The notes under the pieces are model-generated. The model saw only the letters and a list, made by a program, of their open reading frames with translations. It ran no database searches and was not told the DNA's origin. Source: Pseudomonas sp. CAN1 (GTDB lineage: Bacteria > Pseudomonadota > Gammaproteobacteria > Pseudomonadales > Pseudomonadaceae). From it: a stretch of 49,945 nt of DNA. The translations under genes and the position numbers were made by a program. Position 1 is the stretch's first letter; each line of letters begins with the position of its first letter. The stretch is taken from the NCBI RefSeq assembly GCF_030462585.1, contig NZ_JASMRU010000006.1, forward strand, positions 1 through 49,945, given 5' to 3'. Positions 43,438-49,945 of this stretch are shown piece after piece.

Positions 43438-46400
43438 TCACCGCAAACTCAAATGCCGACTCAACAGCGCCCGCAGCGCCGCCGGCTTCACCGGCTTGGG
43501 CAGGAACTCCAGCCCCGCCGCGTGGATCTGCGCCACCAGTTCGGGGCGGGCGTCCGCGCTGATCACCACGCCCGGCACCGGTTCGCCCAGTCGGGTGCGC
43601 AGCCAGGCCATGAGGTCGGTGCCCAGTTCGCCGTCGTCCAGGTGGTAGTCGATCAGCGCCAGTTGCGGGCGCGCGTCGTCTTCCAGCAGCGCCTGGCATT
43701 CCGCGCGGCTACGCGCGGTGAGCACGCGACAGCCCCAGCGGGTCAGCAGGCTGTTCATGCCGGTGAGGATGCTGTCCTCGTTGTCGACGCAGAGTACCTG
43801 CGCGCCGTTGAGCTGTTCCGGGGTTTCCACCTTGTGCCCGTTGAGCGGCGCCGGGGCCGGCTGGCGCGCCAGCGGCACGCTGACGCTGAACACGCTGCCC
43901 TTGCCCGGCCAGGAGCGTACTTCCAGGCGATGGCCGAGCACCTTGCACAGCCGGTCGGCGATCGCCAGGCCGAGTCCTAGGCCTTTTTCGGCGCGGGTCT
44001 GATGGCTGTCCAGGCGTTTGAATTCCTCGAAGATCACCTGCAGCTTGTCCGGCGGGATGCCCGGGCCGTGGTCCCAGACTTCCAGGCGCAGGTGCCCGGC
44101 TTCGCGGCGTACGCCGAGCAGCACGTGGCCCTTGGCGTAGCGGAAGGCGTTAGTGAGGAAGTTCTGCAGCACGCGGCGCAGCAGCTTGATGTCGCTTTCC
44201 ACGCGCAGCTTGCTGCCGCGCACATGGAAGTCGATGCCGTGCTCCTGGGCCAGTACGCGGAATTCCACGCCGAGGGTGTCGTACAGGTTGCTCAGCGGGA
44301 AGGCCGCGACGTCGGCGCTGACGCGGCCGCCCTCAAGGCGCGAGATATCCAGCAGGTCGGTGATCAGGTCTTCCGCCGAACGCAGCGACGAGTCCAGGTG
44401 GCGCACCAGTTCGGTGGCCTCCTCGGGCAGTTTTTCCTGGTGGGCGAGGGCGGCGGAGAACAACCGCGCGGCGTTCAGCGGCTGCATCAGGTCGTGGCTG
44501 ACCGCGGCGAGGAAGCGCGATTTCGACTGGTTCGCCGCCTCGGCCGTGCCCTTGGCCTCGGTGAGCGCCTGGTTGAGCTGCGACAGCTCGAAGGTGCGTT
44601 CCTGCACGCGCTGCTCCAGGCCCTCGTTGGCGTCCTTCAGGCCCTGCTCGGCGTCACGGTAGTTGGTGATGTCGGTGAAGCTCATGACGAAGCCGCCGCC
44701 GGGCATCGGGTTGCCGATCAGCTCGATCACCCGGCCGTTGGGGAACAGCCGCTCGGAGGTGTGCGGCGTGCCCTGGCGCATCCAGTACAGGCGCTTGGCG
44801 ACGTGCAGGTCGGGGTCGCCCGGCCCGCAGAGGTTGCGCTCGGCGTTGTAGCGGATGATGTCGGCAATCGGCCGGCCGACGTAGATCAGCCCGTCCGGGT
44901 ACTCGAACAGCTCGATGTAGCGGTGGTTCCAGGCCACCAGGCGCAGCGACTGGTCGACCACGCTGATGCCCTGGGTGATGTTCTCGATGGCGCCCTGCAG
45001 CAGCGCGCGGTTGAACTGCAGCACCTCGGAGGCTTCGTCGGCGATCTTCACCACGTCCTCCACCTGCATCTCGCGGCCTTCGATGGCGGCCTTCACCACG
45101 GCGCGCGCGGAGGAGGCGCCGAGCACACCGGCGAGCAGGCGTTCGGTGTGGGCTATCCACTCGTCGTTGGCGTTCTGGCTGGGGGTGAAACCCTTGCCCT
45201 GGCGGTAGGCGAAGCGGATGAAGCTCTGCCGCGCGCGTTCCTCACCGACGAAGCGCGCGGCGAGCATCAGCAGGTCTTCCAGCTGCACCGCAAGCATCGA
45301 GCGCGAGCTGAGCTTCTGGGAGATTTCCTGGCCGATGAAGCGGCTCGCCTGCCAGTGCTCGGAGACGCGGGTGCGGGAGAACACCGAGACCAGCCCGAAC
45401 AGCGCGAAGTTGCCGATCAGCGAGAGCAGCACGCCGAGGGTCAGCGGCTCGATGGACAGGCCGAACGGGCGCCCGGCCAGCCACGCCAGGCCGGGGAAGG
45501 TTTCCAGCGACCAGCCCAAACCCTTGGCGACCACCGGCAGCACCAGCGTATAGGCCCACAGCAACGAGCCGGCGGCGAGGCCGGCGAACACGCCACGGCG
45601 GTTGGCCTGCTTCCAGTACAGCGCGCCGATCATCGCCGGGCCGAGCTGGGCGATGGCGGCGAAGGCGATCTGGCCGATGGTGGCGAGGCTCGCGGTAGAG
45701 CCCAGCAGGCGGTAGCTGACGTAGGCCAGCAGGAGGATCAGCGCGATGCTCACCCGGCGCACGGTCAGCAGCCAGTGGCGGAACACCTCGAAGGGCTGCT
45801 CGGCCTCGCCTTTGCGGCGCAGCAGCCAAGGCAGCAGCATGTCGTTGGAGACCATGGTGGACAGCGCCACGCTGGCGACGATGACCATGCCGGTGGCCGC
45901 CGACGCGCCGCCGATGAAGGCCAGCAGGGCCAGCGCCGGATGCGCCTCGGCCAGCGGCAGGCTGATCACGAAGGAGTCGGGCATCACCCCGGCGGGCAGG
46001 TGCATCTGTCCGGCCAGGGCGATGGGCACCACGAACAGCGCGGCCAGCACCAGGTAGATCGGGAACACCCAGCGCGCCAGGTTGAGGTCGCGCGGTTCGA
46101 TGTTCTCCACCACCAGCACGTGGAACTGGCGCGGCAGGCACATGATCGCGGTCATCGCCACGCCGGTCTGCAGCAGCATCGACGGCCAGTGCACCGTTTC
46201 TTCCCAGTACTCGGCCAGTTGCGGGGCGACCTTGGCCTTGTCCAGCAGGTCGCCGAAGCCGTCGTACAGGCCGTAGGTGACGAAGATGCCGACGGCGAGG
46301 AAGGCGGTGAGCTTGACCAGCGACTCGAAGGCAATCGCCAGCACCATGCCGCGGTGGTGCTCGGTGACGTCCAGGTTGCGGGTACCGAAGACGATGGTGA

Positions 46401-46914
46401 ACAGCGCGAGGATCAGCGACACGATCAGCGCCGTGTCCTGGGCGCGGATGCCGGTGGAATCGGGGCCGGCGCCGATCAGCAGGTTCACGCCGAGCACGAT
46501 GCCCTTGAGCTGCAGGGCGATGTAGGGCAGCACGCAGACCACGCAGATCAGTGCCACCACCACGGCCAGCGCCTGCGACTTGCCGTAGCGCGCGGCGATG
46601 AAGTCGGCGATGGAGGTGATGTTCTCCTGCTTGCTGATGACGATCATCTTCTGCAGCACCCAGGGCGCGAAGAGCATCAAGAGCACGGGGCCGACGTAGA
46701 TCGGCAGGAATGACCACAACTGGCCGGCGGCCTGGCCGACGGCGCCGAAGAAGGTCCAGCTGGTGCAGTAGACCGCCAGGGACAGGCTGTAGACCCAGGC
46801 GCGGACACGCGGCGAAAGAGGGGCGCGACGGCGGTCGCCATAGAACGCGATGGCGAACAGGACCGCCATGTAGAGCAGGGCGACCGTTGCGATCAACCCA
46901 CTGGACAACGACAT
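43438..46914 (-). CDS. mxtR: Symporter-fused hybrid sensor kinase (PA3271/MxtR type)
   Basis: A 1158-residue inner-membrane protein. Order: sodium/solute-symporter-like region of about 13 membrane segments (1-520), linker, PAS domain (about 640-760, GAIENITQGISVVDQSLRLV), coiled coil, HisKA with phospho-His near 805 (VSHDLMQPLNAARL), HATPase (NAFRYAKGHVLLGV, DHGPGIPP, GLGLGLAIADRL) and a C-terminal receiver with the phospho-Asp near 1088 (LALIDYHLDD). Homologues (CrbS/MxtR) sense small carboxylates and control acetate use; in P. aeruginosa PA3271 has been linked to pump and virulence regulation. No response-regulator partner gene is in this window. Confidence 0.88.
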   Translation of the reverse strand: MSLSSGLIATVALLYMAVLFAIAFYGDRRRAPLSPRVRAWVYSLSLAVYCTSWTFFGAVGQAAGQLWSFLPIYVGPVLLMLFAPWVLQKMIVISKQENITSIADFIAARYGKSQALAVVVALICVVCVLPYIALQLKGIVLGVNLLIGAGPDSTGIRAQDTALIVSLILALFTIVFGTRNLDVTEHHRGMVLAIAFESLVKLTAFLAVGIFVTYGLYDGFGDLLDKAKVAPQLAEYWEETVHWPSMLLQTGVAMTAIMCLPRQFHVLVVENIEPRDLNLARWVFPIYLVLAALFVVPIALAGQMHLPAGVMPDSFVISLPLAEAHPALALLAFIGGASAATGMVIVASVALSTMVSNDMLLPWLLRRKGEAEQPFEVFRHWLLTVRRVSIALILLLAYVSYRLLGSTASLATIGQIAFAAIAQLGPAMIGALYWKQANRRGVFAGLAAGSLLWAYTLVLPVVAKGLGWSLETFPGLAWLAGRPFGLSIEPLTLGVLLSLIGNFALFGLVSVFSRTRVSEHWQASRFIGQEISQKLSSRSMLAVQLEDLLMLAARFVGEERARQSFIRFAYRQGKGFTPSQNANDEWIAHTERLLAGVLGASSARAVVKAAIEGREMQVEDVVKIADEASEVLQFNRALLQGAIENITQGISVVDQSLRLVAWNHRYIELFEYPDGLIYVGRPIADIIRYNAERNLCGPGDPDLHVAKRLYWMRQGTPHTSERLFPNGRVIELIGNPMPGGGFVMSFTDITNYRDAEQGLKDANEGLEQRVQERTFELSQLNQALTEAKGTAEAANQSKSRFLAAVSHDLMQPLNAARLFSAALAHQEKLPEEATELVRHLDSSLRSAEDLITDLLDISRLEGGRVSADVAAFPLSNLYDTLGVEFRVLAQEHGIDFHVRGSKLRVESDIKLLRRVLQNFLTNAFRYAKGHVLLGVRREAGHLRLEVWDHGPGIPPDKLQVIFEEFKRLDSHQTRAEKGLGLGLAIADRLCKVLGHRLEVRSWPGKGSVFSVSVPLARQPAPAPLNGHKVETPEQLNGAQVLCVDNEDSILTGMNSLLTRWGCRVLTARSRAECQALLEDDARPQLALIDYHLDDGELGTDLMAWLRTRLGEPVPGVVISADARPELVAQIHAAGLEFLPKPVKPAALRALLSRHLSLR

Positions 46915-47175
46915 GCTGACTCCGGAAGTGAACTGGCTCCCCCGCAGGAGCACTGGCAGCAGTTTCGCACCAAAGTCCGGAACTGTCAGACGCCTGCTAC
47001 CAATGTCTCAGTGGCGCTGTGTCGCGCCTCACACTTGAGGGCAGGGCGCCGGGCTGGTAGCTTGCCGGCCTTTTCGCGGTCCGTCCGTCGAGCGCCCTCT
47101 GGCGCGCGGCACTTCGTCGGGCCGCTACGCTCTGATGTGAGCGATGATTTCGCGTCGAGTGTCGAGGAGGGCGCC

Positions 47176-47745
47176 ATGTTCAGACCGTTACCCATCACCT
47201 TGCAGCGCGGGGCCCTGCGCCTGGAGCCGATGGTGGAGGCCGACGTGCCGGACCTGGTGACGCTGGCGGAGCAGAACCGCGACGTCCTGCAGTTCATGAG
47301 TGCGCCGGGGCGCCCGGACTGGTACCGCCAGGGCCTGGCCGACCAGCGCGAAGGCCGCGCTCTGCCGCTGGTGGTGCGCCTGGGCAACCAGATCGTCGGC
47401 ACCACGCGCTTCATGGACTTTCTACCGGCGCTGCCGGCCTGCGAGATCGGCGCCACCTGGCTGGACCAGGGCCAGCACGGCAGCGGCCTCAACGCCACCA
47501 TGAAGTACCTGATGCTGCGCCACGCCTTCGACAGCTGGAAGATGGTCCGTGTGCAGTTCAAGACCGCCGCCAGCAACGAACGCTCCCAGCGCGCCATCGA
47601 GAAGCTCGGCGCGGTGCGCGAAGGCGTGCTGCGCAACCATCGGCGCCTGGCCGGTGGGCGGCTCGACGACACCATCCTCTACAGCATCACCGACCAGGAA
47701 TGGCCGCAGGTGAAGGCTGCGCTGGAAGCCGGTTTCAACGGCTGA
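47176..47745 (+). CDS. GNAT-family N-acetyltransferase
   Basis: A 189-residue GNAT acetyltransferase of the RimJ/RimL-like branch: LRLEPMVEADVPDLVTLAEQ at the N-terminus, the acceptor strand CEIGATWLDQGQHGSGLNATMK, and the acetyl-CoA pyrophosphate-binding region with ERSQRAIEKLGAVREG. Substrate unknown. Preceded by GAGGAGG. The gene is divergent from the kinase, 261 bases apart, and corresponds to PA3270 in order. Confidence 0.85.
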   Translation: MFRPLPITLQRGALRLEPMVEADVPDLVTLAEQNRDVLQFMSAPGRPDWYRQGLADQREGRALPLVVRLGNQIVGTTRFMDFLPALPACEIGATWLDQGQHGSGLNATMKYLMLRHAFDSWKMVRVQFKTAASNERSQRAIEKLGAVREGVLRNHRRLAGGRLDDTILYSITDQEWPQVKAALEAGFNG

Positions 47746-47764
47746 GTGATACTCTGTTCGCGAC

Positions 47765-47886
47765 CTCAATGCCCCTCACCCTGACCCTCTCCCCACGGGA
47801 GAGGGGATTGATCGGCGCAGGATGAAACCATCGTGTCCGCCGGCACGGACTGCTCCCTCTCCCTCTGGGAGAGGGTTGGGGTGAGG
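47765..47886. repeat. REPIN-like inverted repeat pair
   Basis: CCTCACCCTGACCCTCTCCC (starting at 47765) faces GGGAGAGGGTTGGGGTGAGG (ending near 47886). Each half carries its own hairpin: CCCTCTCCCC-ACG-GGAGAGGGG near 47785-47806 and CCCTCTCCC-TCT-GGGAGAGGG at 47855-47875. It stands between the acetyltransferase and the AraC gene. Confidence 0.8.
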
Positions 47887-47952
47887 GCGAGCAGAAGCAC
47901 AGAGATGCCAGCAATGGCGCAGCGTGTCGATAATTCCTGGGTGGGGTAGTGC

Positions 47953-48804
47953 ATGGCAGAACACGACGCGAGCGGCGAACGCACCCGCTTCTGGCGCGCC
48001 CAGGAGCTGGGCGGCGTCGAGCTGCTGCACGCGCGTTACATCGAGCAGGTGTTCTCGCCCCACGTCCATGAAGGCTTCGCCTTCGTCATGATCGAGCAGG
48101 GCGCGCAGCGCTTCCACCATCGCGGTGCCGAGCATGTCGCCCCGGCGGGCAGCGTGGTGCTGATCAACCCCGACGAGGTGCATACCGGTTCCAAGGCCGA
48201 CGAGGCCGGCTGGCGCTACCGTGGGTTCTACCCGGAGCTGGCGCAGGTTTCTGGCGTGCTGGAAGAGCTGGAACTGGGTGGAGGCGGCACGCCATCGTTC
48301 GACGCCAGCGTGGTGTTCGACCCCGAGTTGGTGCAGGCACTGTTCGCCGCCCACCGACTGGTGGATTCCGATGCCACCGTACTGCAACGCCAGACCTGCT
48401 GGCGCGAGGCGCTGCTGTTGCTGTTCCAGCGCCACGCGCGGATTCCCGATGCACCACCTGCCGGCAACGAGCCCGTGGCCGTGGCACGCGCCCGCGAGCT
48501 GCTCGGCTCGCGATTGATGGAGCCGCCGTCACTGGAAGAACTGGCCGCCGCCGTCGGGCTGTCGCCGTTCCACTTTGCCCGCGTGTTCCGCAAGGCCACC
48601 GGCTTGCCGCCTCACGCCTGGCTCAAGCAGCGCCGGCTGGAGCAGGCGAGGGCGCTGCTCAAGCAGGGCTGCATGCCAGTGAATGTGGCGATGCAACTGG
48701 GCTTCGCCGACCAGAGTCACCTCAGTCGGCAGTTCAAGCAGGCCTATGGCGTCGGCCCTGGCGAGTACCGCCAGGCCTGCGCCCGGTCGTTCCGCTCGGC
48801 CTGA
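47953..48804 (+). CDS. AraC-family transcriptional regulator
   Basis: A 283-residue regulator. N-terminal cupin-type sensing part (about 20-100, FSPHVHEGFAFVMIEQGAQR, GSVVLINPDEVHTGS) and a C-terminal AraC DNA-binding domain with two HTH motifs (LEELAAAVGLSPFHFARVFR and NVAMQLGFADQSHLSRQFKQ). Effector unknown. It precedes the TonB receptor gene by about 200 bases and may regulate it. Matches the order PA3269-PA3268. Confidence 0.87.
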   Translation: MAEHDASGERTRFWRAQELGGVELLHARYIEQVFSPHVHEGFAFVMIEQGAQRFHHRGAEHVAPAGSVVLINPDEVHTGSKADEAGWRYRGFYPELAQVSGVLEELELGGGGTPSFDASVVFDPELVQALFAAHRLVDSDATVLQRQTCWREALLLLFQRHARIPDAPPAGNEPVAVARARELLGSRLMEPPSLEELAAAVGLSPFHFARVFRKATGLPPHAWLKQRRLEQARALLKQGCMPVNVAMQLGFADQSHLSRQFKQAYGVGPGEYRQACARSFRSA

Positions 48805-49008
48805 TCTTCCTCGCTCGCGTGCCGCCGACCCGCACGGCGCAGGGGCTGCTGGCCTATTGCCGGGCCTGATGAACAGTCGTTCGAGATGCCGAAAAGAGAA
48901 TCTGAGTCAACCGGAATATTTTTTCATTTGCGATACATTTGCATTTACAAAATTTACATTCGGTTCTAATTTCCCGCCCCTTCACGAAGTACCCGGGGAG
49001 GGGGAAGC

Positions 49009-49945
49009 ATGTCGCACGTTCGTTCGTGGTCGCGCCTGGCGATCGCCGTAGCCCTGGCCACACCGCTGCTGCCAGCGCAGGCCGAGGAAGAGACCAAGGA
49101 GTTGGAGACCGTCACCGTGGTCGGTGACTGGCTCGGCGAGGCCGACCAGCAGGTGGTGCAGAACCACCCCGGCGCGCGCACCGTGGTGCGTCGCGAGCAG
49201 ATGATCGAGGAAGGTGCGCAGAATGTGCGCGACGTGCTGCGCGGCATTCCCGGCGTGCAGGTGCAGGACAACAACGGCACCGGCGGCAGCGACGTTTCCC
49301 TCAACGTCGGTGTGCGCGGCCTGACCTCGCGGCTGTCGCCGCGCTCCACCGTGCTCATCGATGGTGTTCCGGCCGCCGTGGCGCCCTACGGCCAGCCGCA
49401 GCTGTCGATGTTCCCGCTGTCGGTGGGCAACCTGGACAGCGTCGACGTAGTGCGTGGCGCTGGTTCCGTGCGCTACGGACCGCAGAACGTCGGTGGGGTG
49501 ATCAACTTCGTTACCCGCGCGATTCCCAAGGACTTCTCCGGCGACGTCGGCAGCACCGTGGAAACCGCTTCCCACGGCGGCTGGAAGAAACTCTACAACG
49601 CCTTCCTCGGCGGTACCGCCGACAACGGCATGGGCGCCGCGCTGCTGTACTCGGGCGTGAAAGGCGCGGGCTACCGCGACGGCAACGACGCCACCGACAT
49701 CGATGACGTGATGTTCAAGACCCACTGGGCGCCCACCGACATCGACGAGTTCTCCGCCAACTTCCACTACTACGACGGCACTGCCGACATGCCCGGCGGC
49801 CTGACCCAGGCGCAGTTCGACAAGGACCCGTACCAGTCGGTACGCGACTACGACAACTTCACCGGCCGTCGCAAGGACGTCTCGCTCAAGTACAAGCGGC
49901 AGATCGACGACCTCACCCAGGTCGAGGTGCTGACCTACTACAGCG
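49009..49945 (+). CDS. TonB-dependent outer-membrane receptor, N-terminal part (runs off the right edge)
   Basis: 312 codons are visible. A signal peptide MSHVRSWSRLAIAVALATPLLPAQA is followed by a TonB box-like ETVTVVGD, then the plug domain (about 50-180): QMIEEGAQNVRDVLRGIPGV, GLTSRLSPRSTVLIDGVPAA, VDVVRGAGSVRYGPQNVGGV and the first barrel strands. The plug resembles FecA-type receptors; there is no N-terminal signalling domain, so it is not a transcriptional-signalling receptor. Ligand unknown (siderophore or metal chelate likely). GGGGAGGGGG precedes the ATG. Confidence 0.88.
   Translation, partial: MSHVRSWSRLAIAVALATPLLPAQAEEETKELETVTVVGDWLGEADQQVVQNHPGARTVVRREQMIEEGAQNVRDVLRGIPGVQVQDNNGTGGSDVSLNVGVRGLTSRLSPRSTVLIDGVPAAVAPYGQPQLSMFPLSVGNLDSVDVVRGAGSVRYGPQNVGGVINFVTRAIPKDFSGDVGSTVETASHGGWKKLYNAFLGGTADNGMGAALLYSGVKGAGYRDGNDATDIDDVMFKTHWAPTDIDEFSANFHYYDGTADMPGGLTQAQFDKDPYQSVRDYDNFTGRRKDVSLKYKRQIDDLTQVEVLTYYS

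Noticed and set aside
44002-46713. A 903-codon open frame on the plus strand, antisense to the sensor kinase
   Set aside because: It lies wholly antisense to the kinase coding region, is rich in Gln, His and Ala as expected of a high-G+C antisense frame, and shows no domain or ribosome site.
48920-48985. A possible Fur box upstream of the TonB-receptor gene
   Set aside because: The AT-rich stretch (GATACATTTGCATTTACA) matches the Fur consensus only loosely; not reported as a site.

Overview
The window is a stretch of chromosome from a Pseudomonas of the P. aeruginosa/P. nitroreducens type. The evidence is high G+C (visibly lower only around 27.5-29.5 kb), gene products that read as close homologues of P. 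aeruginosa proteins (OprD, Dps, PmpR, TolQRAB-OprL, BamC), and a gene order that, from memory, follows PAO1 from proS (PA0956) to the serine tRNA after purC (PA1013.1). No database search was run; all assignments come from reading the translations, motifs and neighbours.

Layout. 1-11 kb: proS (partial, minus strand), a PaaI-type thioesterase, the basic amino acid/carbapenem porin oprD with a long upstream region, a HIT protein with slyX, a membrane-anchored cold-shock protein, dps, then the plus-strand run fmdB-like, aspS, pmpR (yebC), ruvC, ruvA and ruvB. 11-16.5 kb: the cell-envelope operon ybgC-tolQ-tolR-tolA-tolB-oprL(pal)-cpoB, tightly coupled by short spacers and start/stop overlaps. 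16.5-27.5 kb: queE-queC (preQ0/queuosine), tRNA-Lys(TTT) without the genomic island found there in some strains, nadA, a BepA-type periplasmic protease, a TusA-like protein, a PerM-family permease, bcp, gcvR-like, dapA, bamC, a metallo-beta-lactamase-fold hydrolase, purC and tRNA-Ser(CGA).

27.5-29.9 kb is the clearest accessory patch. A lower-G+C segment carrying one phytanoyl-CoA-dioxygenase-like gene lies between a decayed copy of the 3' end of a small membrane-protein gene and an intact copy of that gene in the same orientation. 30-35.6 kb holds an AhpD-like protein, a GreA/GreB-type factor, an FlxA-like coiled-coil protein, an RcnB-like periplasmic protein, a RES-Xre toxin-antitoxin pair with a palindromic candidate operator, a small ORF, a gene-free stretch with several DnaA-box-like sites beside an AT-rich tract, and rmuC followed by REP palindromes.

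35.7-41.8 kb: a minus-strand cluster (M24 peptidase, an alpha/beta-hydrolase-SDR fusion resembling mycobacterial EphD, a ferritin-like metal-dependent hydrolase, an FAD amine oxidase/dehydrogenase), divergent from a MerR-type regulator; its substrate is unknown. 41.8-43.2 kb: a LysR regulator divergent from a YdcZ-type transporter. 43.4-49.9 kb: a symporter-fused hybrid sensor kinase (PA3271/MxtR type), a GNAT acetyltransferase, an AraC regulator and the start of a TonB-dependent receptor, an order that matches PA3271-PA3268 as I recall it. Inverted CCCTCTCCC/GGGAGAGGG repeats lie on both sides of the kinase-acetyltransferase pair.
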